NCBI GenBank assembly: GCA_033782935.1
Contig: JAWQEG010000169.1
Span: 372,001-436,000, forward strand
DNA length: 64,000 nucleotides
Source of the DNA: Petrolisthes cinctipes
Taxonomy: Eukaryota > Arthropoda > Malacostraca > Decapoda > Porcellanidae
Direction: 5' to 3'
A model generated the notes under the pieces. That model had not been told where the DNA came from. It was given only the letters and a program-made list of their open reading frames with translations, and ran no database searches. The stretch's first letter is position 1. The number at the start of each line of letters is the position of its first letter. Positions 38,397-51,222 of the stretch are shown one piece after another. Position numbers and translations under genes: made by a program.

Positions 38397-39712
38397 TGGG
38401 CACCTAAAAGATCGATTTTCAGTATGTTTTGGGCCTGTATTTTGAAAATACTCTAACACTCAGTAGGCATGTACAGATTGCTTCTGGTACCCCAAAATAT
38501 TGAATTTTCGGGTGGTTTGGGACTGAATTTGAGATATCGATTTTTTGGCACCTATAATGTCGACTTTTAGCATGTTTTTCGCCTATATCTTGAAAATATT
38601 CTAGCACTGTGTAGGCATGTACAGATTGCTTCTGGGACCCCAAAATATTGAATTTTCGGGGGTTTTGAGCCTGAATTTGAGATATAAACGGGTACAGAAG
38701 ATACATGCACATATTGACTTTGGGCATCTAAAATATCGATTTTCAGCATGTTTTGGGCCTGTATTTTGAAAATACTCTAACACTGAGTAGGCATGTACAG
38801 ATTGCTTCTGGGACCCCAAAATATTGAATTTTCGGGTGTTTTGAGCCTGAATTTGAGATATAAACGGGTACTGAAGATGCATGCACATATCGACTTTTGT
38901 GCACCTAAAAGATCGATTTTCAGTATGTTTTAAGCATGTATTTTGAAAATACTCTAACACGGAGTAGGCATGTACAGATCGCTTCTGGGACACCTAAATA
39001 TCGAATTTTCGGGTGTTTTGGGACTGAATTTGAGATATCGACTTTTTGGCACCTAAAAGATCGATTTTTAGCATGTTTTTAGCCTATATTTTGAAAATAT
39101 TCTAGCACTGTACAGATTGCTTCTGGGACCCCAAAATATTGAATTTTCGGGTGTTTTGAGCCTGAATTTGAGATATAAACGGGTACAGAAGATACATGCA
39201 CATATTGACTTTGGGCACCAAAAATATCGATTTTCAGCATGTTTTGGGCCAGAATTTTGAAAATACTCTAACACGGAGTAGGCATGTACAGATCGCTTCT
39301 GGGACCCCAAAATATCGAATTTTCGGGTGTTTAGGGCCAGAATTTGAGATATATGCGGGTACAGAAGATGCATGCACATATCGACTTTTGGGCACCTAAA
39401 AGATCGATTTTCAGTATGTTTTTGGCCTGTATTTTGAAAATACTCTAACAAAAAGTAGGCATGTACAGATACCTTCTGGGACCTCTAAATATCGAATTTT
39501 CGGGTGTTTTGGGACTGAATTTGAGATATCGATTTTTTGGCACCTAAAATGTCGATTTTTAGCATGTTTTTAACCTATATTTTGAAAATATTCTAGCACT
39601 GTGTAGGCATGTACAGATTGCTTCTGGGACCCCAAAATATTGAATTTTCGGGTGTTTTGAGCCTGAATTTGAGATATAAACGGGTACAGAAGATACATGC
39701 ACATATTGACTT
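38397..39712 (+). repeat. 1316-bp tandem duplication, copy 2
   Basis: Direct neighbour of copy 1 and itself the left end of a longer block repeated at +7539 bp, which makes the start of that block a third copy of this unit from 45936. The sequence 36760-38030 also matches 45615-46885 at offset 8855. Confidence 0.85.
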
Positions 39713-40030
39713 TGGGCATCTAAAATATCGATTTTCAGCATGTTTTGGGCCTGTATTTTGAAAATACTCTAACACTGAGTAGGCATGTACAGATTGCTTC
39801 TGGGACCCCAAAATATTGAATTTTTTGGTGTTTTGAGCCTGAATTTCAGATATAAACGGGTACTGAAGATGCATGCACATATCGACTTTTGTGCACCTAA
39901 AAGATCGATTTTCAGTATGTTTTGAGCATGTATTTTGAAAATACTCTAACACGGAGTAGGCATGTACAGATCGCTTCTGGGACCCCTAAATATCGAATTT
40001 TCGGGTGTTTTGGGACTGAATTTGAGATAT

Positions 40031-40125
40031 CGACTTTTTTGCACCTAAAAGTAGGCATGTACAGATACCTTCTGGGACCTCTAAATATCGAATTTTCGGG
40101 TGTTTTGGGACTGAATTTGAGATAT
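40031..40125 (+). repeat. 95-bp M1/M3 chimeric monomer (junction 40051/40052)
   Basis: Same junction, with one private change (CTTTTTTGCACC for CTTTTTGGCACC). Lies in the 7539-bp-offset block; its counterpart is at 47570. Confidence 0.87.
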
Positions 40126-43100
40126 CGATTTTTTGGCACCTAAAATGTCGATTTTTAGCATATTTTTAACCTATATTTTGAAAATATTCTAGCACTGTGT
40201 AGGCATGTACAGATTGCTTCTGGGACCCCAAAATATTGAATTTTCGGGTGTTTTGAGCCTGAATTTGAGATATAAACGGGTACAGAAGATACATGCACAT
40301 ATTGACTTTCGGCATCTAAAATATCGATTTTCAGCATGTTTTGGGCCTGAATTTTGAAAATACTCTAACACGGAGTAGGCATGTACAGATCGCTTCTGGG
40401 ACCCCAAAATATCGAATTTTCGGGTGTTTAGGGCCAGAATTTGAGATATAAACGGGTACAGAAGATGCATGCACATATTGACTTTGGGCATCTAAAATAT
40501 CGATTTTCAGCATGTTTTGGGCCTGTATTTTGAAAATACTCTAACACTGAGTAGGCATGTACAGATTGCTTCTGGGACACCAAAATATTGAATTTTCGGG
40601 TGTTTTGAGCCTGAATTTGAGATGTAAACGGGTACTGAAGATGCATGCACATATCGTCTTTTGTGCACCTAAAAGATCGATTTTCAGTATGTTTTGAGCA
40701 TGTATTTTGAAAATACTCTAACACGGAGTAGGCATGTACAGATCGCTTCTGGGACCCCTAAATATCGAATTTTCGGGTGTTTTGGGACTGAATTTGAGAT
40801 ATCGACTTTTTGGCACCTAAAAGATCGATTTTTAGCATGTTTTTAGCCTATATTTTGAAAATATTCTAGCACTGTACAGATTGCTTCTGGGACCCCAAAA
40901 TATTGAATTTTCGGGTGTTTTGAGCCTGAATGCGAGATATAAACGGGTACAGAAGATACATGCACATATTGACTTTGGGCACCAAAAATATCGATTTTCA
41001 GCATGTTTTGGACCAGAATTTTGAAAATACTCTAACACGGAGTAGGCATGTACAGATCGCTTCTGGGACCCCAAAATATCGAATTTTCGGGTGTTTAGGG
41101 CCAGAATTTGAGATATAAACGGGTACTGAAGATGCATGCACATATCGACTTTTGGGCACCTAAAAGATCGATTTTCAGTATGTTTTTGGCCTGTATTTTG
41201 AAAATACTCTAACACGGAGTAGGCATGTACAGATACCTTCTGGGACCTCTAAATATCGAATTTTCGGGTGTTTTGGGACTGAATTTGAGATATCGATTTT
41301 TTGGCACCTAAAATGTCGATTTTTAGCATGTTTTTTGCCTATATTTTGAAAATATTCTAGCACTGTGTAGGCATGTAATGATTGCTTCTGGGACCCCAAA
41401 ATATTGAATTTTCGGGTGTTTTGAGCCTGAATTTGAGATATAAACGGGTACAGAAGATACATGCACATATTGACTTTGGGCATCTAAAATATCGATTTTC
41501 AGCATGTTTTGGGCCTGTATTTTGAAAATACTCTAACACTGAGTAGGCATGTACAGATTGCTTCTGGGACCCCAAAATATTGAATTTTCGGGTGTTTTGA
41601 GCCTGAATTTGAGATATAAACGGGTACTGAAGATGCATGCACATATCGACTTTTATGCACCTAAAAGATCGATTTTCAGTATGTTTTGAGCATGTATTTT
41701 GAAAATACTCTAACACGGAGTAGGCATGTACAGATCGCTTCTGGGACCCCTAAATATCGAATTTTCGGGTGTTTTGGGACTCAATTTGAGATATCGACTT
41801 TTTGGCACCTAAAAGATCGATTTTTAGCATGTTTTTAGCCTATATTTTGAAAATATTCTAGCACTGTACAGATTGCTTCTGGGACCCCAAAATATTGAAT
41901 TTTCGGGTGTTTTGAGCCTGAATGCGAGATATAAATGGGTACAGAAGATACATGCACATATTGACTTTGGGCACCAAAAATATCGATTTTCAGCATATTT
42001 TGGGCCTGAATTTTGAAAATACTCTAACACAGAGTAGGCATGTACAGATCGCTTCTGGAACCCCAAAATATCGAATTTTCGGGTGTTTAGGGCCAGATTT
42101 TGAGATATAAACGAGTACAGAAGATGCATGCACATATCGACTTCAGGGCACCTAAAAGATCGATTTTCAGTATGTTTTTGGCCTGTATTTTGAAAATACT
42201 CTAACACGGAGTAGGCATGTACAGATCGCTTCTGGGACACCTAAATATCGAATTTCCGGGTGTTTTGGGACTGAATTTGAGATATCGACTTTTTGGCACC
42301 TAAAAGATCGATTTTTAGCATGTTTTTAGCCTATATTTTGAAAATATTCTAGCACTGTACAGATTGCTTCTGGGACCCCAAAATATTGAATTTTCGGGTG
42401 TTTTGAGCCTGAATGCGAGATATAAACGGGTACAGAAGATACATGCACATATTGACTTTGGGCACCAAAAATATCGATTTTCAGCATGTTTTGGGCCTGA
42501 ATTTTGAAAATACTCTAACACGGAGTAGGCATGTACAGATCGCTTCTGGGACCCCAAAATATCGAATTTTCGGGTGTTTAGGGCCAGAATTTGAGATATA
42601 AACGGGTACAGAAGATGCATGCACATATCGACTTTTGGGCACCTAAAAGATCGATTTTCAGTATGTTTTTGGCCTGTATTTTGAAAATACTCTAACACGG
42701 AGTAGGCATGTACAGATACCTTCTGGGACCTCTAAATATCGAATTTTCGTGTGTTTTGGGACGGAATTTGAGATATCGATTTTTTGGCACATAAAATGTC
42801 GATTTTTAGCATGTTTTTAGCCTATATTTTGAAAATATTCTAGCACTGTACAGATTGCTTCTGGGACCCCAAAATATTGAATTTTCGGGTGTTTTGAGCC
42901 TGAATTTGAGATATAAACGGGTACAGAAGATACATGCACATATTGACTTTGTGCATCTAAAATATCGATTTTCAGCATGTTTTGGGCCTGAATTTTGAAA
43001 ATACTCTAACACGGAGTAGGCATGTACAGATCGCTTCTGGGACCCCAAAATATCGAATATTCGGGTGTTTAGGGCCAGAATTTGAGATATAAACGAGTAC

Positions 43101-43664
43101 AGAAGATGCATGCACATATCGACTTTTGGGCACCTAAAAGATCGATTTTCAGTATGTTTTTGGCCTGTATTTTGAAAATACTCTAACATGGAGTAGGCAT
43201 GTACAGATACCTTCTGGGACCTCTAAATATCGAATTTTCGGGTGTTTTGGGACTGAATTTGAGATATCGATTTTTTGGCACCTAAAATGTCGATTATTAG
43301 CATGTTTTTCGCCTATATCTTAAAAATATTCTAGCACTGTGTAGGCATGTACAGATTGCTTCTGGGACCCCAAAATATTGAATTTTCAGGTGTTTTGAGC
43401 CTGAATTTGAGATATAAACGGGTACAGAAGATACATGCACATATTGACTTTGGGCATCTAAAATATCGATTTTCAGCATGTTTTGGGCCTGTATTTTGAA
43501 AATACTCTAACACTGAGTAGGCATGTACAGATTGCTTCTGGGACCCCAAAATATTGAATTTTCGGGTGTTTTGAGCCTGAATTTGAGATATAAACGGGTA
43601 CTGAAGATGCATGCACATATCGACTTTTGTGCACCTAAAAGATCGATTTTCAGTATGTTTTGAG

Positions 43665-44912
43665 CATATATTTTGAAAATACTCTAACACGGAGTAGGCA
43701 TGTACAGATCGCTTCTCGGACACCTAAATATCGAATTTTCGGGCGTTTTGGGACTGAATTTGAGATATCGACTTTTTGGCACCTAAAAGATCGATTTTTA
43801 GCATGTTTTTAGCCTATATTTTGAAAATATTCTAGCACTGTACAGATTGCTTCTGGGACCCCAAAATATTCAATTTTCGGGTGTTTTGAGCCTGAATGCG
43901 AGATATAAACGGGTACAGAAGATACATGCACATATTGACTTTGGGCACCAAAAATATCGATTTTCAGCATGTTTTGGGCCTGAATTTTGAAAATACTCTA
44001 ACACGGAGTAGGCATGTACAGATCGCTTCTGGGACCCCAAAATATCGAATTTTCGGGTGTTTAGGGCCAGAATTTGAGATATAAACGGGTACAGAAGATG
44101 CATGCACATATCGACTTTTGGGCACCTAAAACATCGATTTTCAGTATGTTTTTGGCCTGTATTTTGAAAATACTCTAACACGGAGTAGGCATGTACAGAT
44201 ACCTTCTGGGACCTCTAAATATCGAATTTTCGGGTGTTTTGGGACTGAATTTGAGATATCGATTTTTTGGCACATAAAATGTCGATTTTTAGCATGTTTT
44301 TAGCCTATATTTTGAAAATATTCTAGCACTGTTTAGGCATGTACAGATTGCTTCTGGGACCCCAAAATATTGAATTTTCGGGTGTTTTGAGCCTGAATTT
44401 GAGATATAAACGGGTACAGAAGATACATGCACATATTGACTTTGGGCATCTAAAATATCGATTTTCAGCATGTTTTGGGCCTGTATTTTGAATATACTCT
44501 AACACTGAGTAGGCATGTACAGATTGCTTCTGGGACTCCAAAATATTGAATTTTCGGGTGTTTCGAGCCTGAATTTGAGATATAAACGGGTACTGAAGAT
44601 GCATGCACATATCGACTTTTGTGCACCTAAAAGATCGATTTTCAGTATGTTTTGAGCATGTATTTTGAAAATACTCTAACACGGAGTTGGCATGTACAGA
44701 TCGCTTCTGGGACCCCTAAATATCGAATTTTCGGGGGTTTTGGGACTGAATTTGAGATATCGACTTTTTGGCACCTAAAAGATCGATTTTTAGCATATTT
44801 TTAGCCTATATTTTGAAAATATTCTAGCACTGTGTAGGCATGTACAGATTGCTTCTGGGACCCCAAAATATTGAATTTTCGGGTGTTTTGAGCCTGAATT
44901 TGAGATATAAAC
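43665..44912 (+). repeat. Duplicated block, copy 2 (offset 8040 bp)
   Basis: Copy of 35625-36872. Internal differences include the GAATGCGAG variant near 43894 in this copy only, suggesting that a short tract was exchanged after duplication. Confidence 0.75.
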
Positions 44913-47450
44913 TAGTACAGAAGATACATGCACATATTGACTTTGGGCATCAAAAATATCGATTTTCAGCATGTTTTGGGCCTGTATTTTGAAAATACTC
45001 TAACACTGAGTAGGCATGTACAGATCGCTTCTCGGACACCTAAATATCGAATTTTCGGGCGTTTTGGGACTGAATTTGAGATATCGACTTTTTGGCACCT
45101 AAAAGATCGATTTTTAGCATGTTTTTAGCCTATATTTTGAAAATATTCTAGCACTGTACAGATTGCTTCTGGGACCCCAAAATATTGAATTTTCGGGTGT
45201 TTTGAGCCTGAATTTGAGATATAAACGGGTACAGAAGATACATGCACATATTGACTTTGGGCACCAAAAATATCGATTTTCAGCATGTTTTGGGCCAGAA
45301 TTTTGAAAATACTCTAACACGGAGTAGGCATGTACAGATCGCTTCTGGGACCCCAAAATATCGAATTTTCGGGTGTTTAGGGCCAGAATTTGAGATATAT
45401 GCGGGTACAGAAGATGCATGCACATATCGACTTTTGGGCACCTAAAAGATCGATTTTCAGTATGTTTTTGGCCTGTATTTTGAAAATACTCTAACAAAAA
45501 GTAGGCATGTACAGATACCTTCTGGGACCTCTAAATATCGAATTTTCGGGTGTTTTGGGACTGAATTTGAGATATCGATTTTTTGGCACCTAAAATGTCG
45601 ATTTTTAGCATGTTTTTAGCCTATATTTTGAAAATATTCTAGCACTGTGTAGGCATCTACAGATTGCTTCTGGGACCCCAAAATATTGAATTTTCGGGTG
45701 TTTTGAGCCTGAATTTGAGATATAAACGGGTACAGAAGATACATGCACATATTGACTTTGGGCATCTAAAATATCGATTTTCAGAATGTTTTGGGCCTGA
45801 ATTTTGAAAATACTCTAACACGGAGTAGGTATGTACAGATCGCTTCTGGGACCCCAAAATATTGAATTTTCGGGTGTTTAGGGCCAGAATTTGAGATATA
45901 AACGGGTACAGAAAATGCATGCACATATCGACTTTTGGGCACCTAAAAGATCGATTTTCAGTATGTTTTGGGCCTGTATTTTGAAAATACTCTAACACTC
46001 AGTAGGCATGTACAGATTGCTTCTGGTACCCCAAAATATTGAATTTTCGGGTGGTTTGGGACTGAATTTGAGATATCGATTTTTTGGCACCTATAATGTC
46101 GACTTTTAGCATGTTTTTCGCCTATATCTTGAAAATATTCTAGCACTGTGTAGGCATGTACAGATTGCTTCTGGGACCCCAAAATATTGAATTTTCGGGG
46201 GTTTTGAGCCTGAATTTGAGATATAAACGGGTACAGAAGATACATGCACATATTGACTTTGGGCATCTAAAATATCGATTTTCAGCATGTTTTGGGCCTG
46301 TATTTTGAAAATACTCTAACACTGAGTAGGCATGTACAGATTGCTTCTGGGACCCCAAAATATTGAATTTTCGGGTGTTTTGAGCCTGAATTTGAGATAT
46401 AAACGGGTACTGAAGATGCATGCACATATCGACTTTTGTGCACCTAAAAGATCGATTTTCAGTATGTTTTGAGCATGTATTTTGAAAATACTCTAACACG
46501 GAGTAGGCATGTACAGATCGCTTCTGGGACACCTAAATATCGAATTTTCGGGTGTTTTGGGACTGAATTTGAGATATCGACTTTTTGGCACCTAAAAGAT
46601 CGATTTTTAGCATGTTTTTAGCCTATATTTTGAAAATATTCTAGCACTGTACAGATTGCTTCTGGGACCCCAAAATATTGAATTTTCGGGTGTTTTGAGC
46701 CTGAATTTGAGATATAAACGGGTACAGAAGATACATGCACATATTGACTTTGGGCACCAAAAATATCGATTTTCAGCATGTTTTGGGCCAGAATTTTGAA
46801 AATACTCTAACACGGAGTAGGCATGTACAGATCGCTTCTGGGACCCCAAAATATAGAATTTTCGGGTGTTTAAGGCCAGAATTTGAGATATATGCGGGTA
46901 CAGAAGATGCATGCACATATCGACTTTTGGGCACCTAAAAGATCGATTTTCAGTATGTTTTTAGCCTGTATTTTGAAAATACTCTAACAAAAAGTAGGCA
47001 TGTACAGATACCTTCTGGGACCTCTAAATATCGAATTTTCGGGTGTTTTGGGACTGAATTTGAGATATCGATTTTTTGGCACCTAAAATGTCGATTTTTA
47101 GCATGTTTTTAACCTATATTTTGAAAATATTCTAGCACTGTGTAGGCATGTACAGATTGCTTCTGGGACCCCAAAATATTGAATTTTCGGGTGTTTTGAG
47201 CCTGAATTTGAGATATAAACGGGTACAGAAGATACATGCACATATTGACTTTCGGCATCTAAAATATCGATTTTCAGCATGTTTTGGGCCTGTATTTTGA
47301 AAATACTCTAACACTGAGTAGGCATGTACAGATTGCTTCTGGGACCCCAAAATATCGAATTTTCGGGTGTTTTGAGCCTGAATTTGAGATATAAACGGGT
47401 ACTGAAGATGCATGCACATATCGACTTTTGTGCACCTAAAAGATCGATTT

Positions 47451-49213
47451 TCAGTATGTTTTGAGCATGTATTTTGAAAATACTCTAACACGGAGTAGGC
47501 ATGTACAGATCGCTTCTGGGACCCCTAAATATCGAATTTTCGGGTGTTTTGGGACTGAATTTGAGATATCGACTTTTTGGCACCTAAAAGTAGGCATGTA
47601 CAGATACCTTCTGGGACCTCTAAATATCGAATTTTCGGGTGTTTTGGGACTGAATTTGAGATATCGATTTTTTGGCACCTAAAATGTCGATTTTTAGCAT
47701 GTTTTTAACCTATATTTTGAAAATATTCTAGCACTGTGTAGGCATGTACAGATTGCTTCTGGGACTCCAAAATATTGAATTTTCGGGTGTTTTGAGCCTG
47801 AATTTGAGATATAAACGGGTACAGAAGATACATGCACATATTGACTTTCGGCATCTAAAATATCGATTTTCAGCATGTTTTGGGCCTGAATTTTGAAAAT
47901 ACTCTAACACGGAGTAGGCATGTACAGATCGCTTCTGGGACCCCAAAATATCGAATTTTCGGGTGTTTAGGGCCAGAATTTGATATATAAACGGGTACAG
48001 AAGATGCATGCACATATTGACTTTGGGCATCTAAAATATCGATTTTCAGCATGTTTTGGGCCTGTATTTTGAAAATACTCTAACACTGAGTAGGCATGTA
48101 CAGATTGCTTCTGGGACCCCAAAATATTGAATTTTCGGGTGTTTTGAGCCTGAATTTGAGATGTAAACGGGTACTGAAGATGCATGCACATATCGTCTTT
48201 TGTGCACCTAAAAGATCGATTTTCAGTATGTTTTGAGCATGTATTTTGAAAATACTCTAACACGGAGTAGGCATGTACAGATCGCTTCTGGGACCCCTAA
48301 ATATCGAATTTTCGGGTGTTTTGGGACTGAATTTGAGATATCGACTTTTTGGCACCTAAAAGATCGATTTTTAGCATGTTTTTAGCCTATATTTTGAAAA
48401 TATTCTAGCACTGTACAGATTGCTTCTGGGACCCCAAAATATTGAATTTTCGGGTGTTTTGAGCCTGAATGCGAGATATAAACGGGTACAGAAGATACAT
48501 GCACATATTGACTTTGGGCACCAAAAATATCGATTTTCAGCATGTTTTGGGCCTGAATTTTGAAAATACTCTAACACGGAGTAGGCATGTACAGATCGCT
48601 TCTGGGACCCCAAAATATCGAATTTTCGGGTGTTTAGGGCCAGAATTTGAGATATAAACGGGTACAGAAGATGCATGCACATATCGACTTTTGGGCACCT
48701 AAAAGATCGATTTTCAGTATGTTTTTGGCCTGTATTTTGAAAATACTCTAACACGGAGTAGGCATGTACAGATACCTTCTGGGACCTCTAAATATCGAAT
48801 TTTCGGGTGTTTTGGGACTGAATTTGAGATATCGATTTTTTGGCACCTAAAATGTCGATTTTTAGCATGTTTTTTGCATATATTTTGAAAATATTCTAGC
48901 ACTGTGTAGGCATGTACAGATTGCTTCTGGGACCCCAAAATATTGAATTTTCGGGTGTTTTGAGCCTGAATTTGAGATATAAACGGGTACAGAAGATACA
49001 TGCAGATATTGACTTTGGGCATCTAAAATATCGATTTTCAGCATGTTTTGGGCCTGTATTTTGAAAATACTCTAACACTGAGTAGGCATGTACAGATTGC
49101 TTCTGGGACCCCAAAATATTGAATTTTGGGTGTTTTGAGCCTGAATTTGAGATATAAACGGGTACTGAAGATGCATGCACATATCGACTTTTATGCACCT
49201 AAAAGATCGATTT
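47451..49213 (+). repeat. 1763-bp tandem superrepeat, copy 1
   Basis: Matches the next copy with few differences. Shared rare marks are CTTCTGGGACTCC near 47760, TTTGATATATAAACGG near 47981, GATGTAAACGGG near 48160, CATATCGTCTTTTG near 48189, GCAGATATTGAC near 49003 and the 2-bp deletion GAATTTTGGGTG near 49123. The left edge is fuzzy (about 47240-47451). Confidence 0.85.
47570..47664 (+). repeat. 95-bp M1/M3 chimeric monomer (junction 47590/47591)
   Basis: Counterpart of 40031 at +7539 bp, and the first of three spaced at 1763 bp. Confidence 0.88.
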
Positions 49214-50976
49214 TCAGTATGTTTTGAGCATGTATTTTGAAAATACTCTAACACGGAGTAGGCATGTACAGATCGCTTTTGGGACCCCTAAATATCGAAT
49301 TTTCGGGTGTTTTGGGACTGAATTTGAGATATCGACTTTTTGGCACCTAAAAGTAGGCATGTACAGATACCTTCTGGGACCTCTAAATATCGAATTTTCG
49401 GGTGTTTTGGGACTGAATTTGAGATATCGATTTTTTGGCACCTAAAATGTCGATTTTTAGCATGTTTTTAACCTATATTTTGAAAATATTCTAGCACTGT
49501 GTAGGCATGTACAGATTGCTTCTGGGACTCCAAAATATTGAATTTTCGGGTGTTTTGAGCCTGAATTTGAGATATAAACGGGTACAGAAGATACATGCAC
49601 ATATTGACTTTCGGCATCTAAAATATCGATTTTCAGCATGTTTTGGGCCTGAATTTTGAAAATACTCTAACACGGAGTAGGCATGTACAGATCGCTTCTG
49701 GGACCCCAAAATATCGAATTTTCGGGTGTTTAGGGCCAGAATTTGATATATAAACGGGTACAGAAGATGCATGCACATATTGACTTTGGGCATCTAAAAT
49801 ATCGATTTTCAGCATGTTTTGGGCCTGTATTTTGAAAATACTCTAACACTGAGTAGGCATGTACAGATTGCTTCTGGGACCCCAAAATATTGAATTTTCG
49901 GGTGTTTTGAGCCTGAATTTGAGATGTAAACGGGTACTGAAGATGCATGCACATATCGTCTTTTGTGCACCTAAAAGATCGATTTTCAGTATGTTTTGAG
50001 CATGTATTTTGAAAATACTCTAACACGGAGTAGGCATGTACAGATCGCTTCTGGGACCCCTAAATATCGAATTTTCGGGTGTTTTGGGACTGAATTTGAG
50101 ATATCGACTTTTTGGCACCTAAAAGATCGATTTTTAGCATGTTTTTAGCCTATATTTTGAAAATATTCTAGCACTGTACAGATTGCTTCTGGGACCCCAA
50201 AATATTGAATTTTCGGGTGTTTTGAGCCTGAATGCGAGATATAAACGGGTACAGAAGATACATGCACATATTGACTTTGGGCACCAAAAATATCGATTTT
50301 CAGCATGTTTTGGGCCTGAATTTTGAAAATACTCTAACACGGAGTAGGCATGTACAGATCGCTTCTGGGACCCCAAAATATCGAATTTTCGGGTGTTTAG
50401 GGCCAGAATTTGAGATATAAACGGGTACAGAAGATGCATGCACATATCGACTTTTGGGCACCTAAAAGATCGATTTTCAGTATGTTTTTGGCCTGTATTT
50501 TGAAAATACTCTAACACGGAGTAGGCATGTACAGATACCTTCTGGGACCTCTAAATATCGAATTTTCGGGTGTTTTGGGACTGAATTTGAGATATCGATT
50601 TTTTGGCACCTAAAATGTCGATTTTTAGCATGTTTTTTGCCTATATTTTGAAAATATTCTAGCACTGTGTAGGCATGTACAGATTGCTTCTGGGACCCCA
50701 AAATATTGAATTTTCGGGTGTTTTGAGCCTGAATTTGAGATATAAACGGGTACAGAAGATACATGCAGATATTGACTTTGGGCATCTAAAATATCGATTT
50801 TCAGCATGTTTTGGGCCTGTATTTTGAAAATACTCTAACACTGAGTAGGCATGTACAGATTGCTTCTGGGACCCCAAAATATTGAATTTTGGGTGTTTTG
50901 AGCCTGAATTTGAGATATAAACGGGTACTGAAGATGCATGCACATATCGACTTTTATGCACCTAAAAGATCGATTT
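49214..50976 (+). repeat. 1763-bp tandem superrepeat, copy 2
   Basis: All marks of copy 1 recur at +1763 bp. It contains one 95-bp chimera, the GAATGCGAG variant near 50232 and CGCTTTTGGGACC near 49274. Confidence 0.87.
49333..49427 (+). repeat. 95-bp M1/M3 chimeric monomer (junction 49353/49354)
   Basis: Same junction, 1763 bp after the 47570 copy. Confidence 0.88.
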
Positions 50977-51222
50977 TCAGTATGTTTTGAGCATGTATTT
51001 TGAAAATACTCTAACACGGAGTAGGCATGTACAGATAGCTTTTGGGACCCCTAAATATCGAATTTTCGGGTGTTTTGGGACTGAATTTGAGATATCGACT
51101 TTTTGGCACCTAAAAGTAGGCATGTACAGATACCTTCTGGGACCTCTAAATATCGAATTTTCGGGTGTTTTGGGACTGAATTTGAGATATCGATTTTTTG
51201 GCACCTAAAATGTCGATTTTTA
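50977..51222 (+). repeat. 1763-bp superrepeat, partial copy 3
   Basis: The 1763-bp periodicity continues for about 245 bp, through the 95-bp chimera, with one difference (GATAGCTTTTGGG). It ends where TAGCTTGTTTTTTGCC replaces TAGCATGTTTTTAACC. Confidence 0.8.
51096..51190 (+). repeat. 95-bp M1/M3 chimeric monomer (junction 51116/51117)
   Basis: Same junction, 1763 bp after the 49333 copy. The 1763-bp periodicity stops shortly after it, near 51222. Confidence 0.88.

Larger units (their letters stand above)
38397..41809 (+). repeat. Duplicated block of about 3.4 kb, copy 1 (offset 7539 bp)
   Basis: Matches about 45936-49346 with scattered point differences, such as GGCATC against CGGCATC near 39715 and GTAATGATTGC against GTACAGATTGC near 41377. 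It includes a 95-bp chimera (40031). A 2-bp deletion near 49127 in the other copy shifts the offset to 7537 for the last few hundred bases. Confidence 0.78.
45936..49346 (+). repeat. Duplicated block of about 3.4 kb, copy 2 (offset 7539 bp)
   Basis: Copy of 38397-41809. Its right part was duplicated again as the 1763-bp tandem repeat. The right boundary is marked by CCTAAAAGTAGG here against CCTAAAAGATCG near 41815. Confidence 0.78.
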
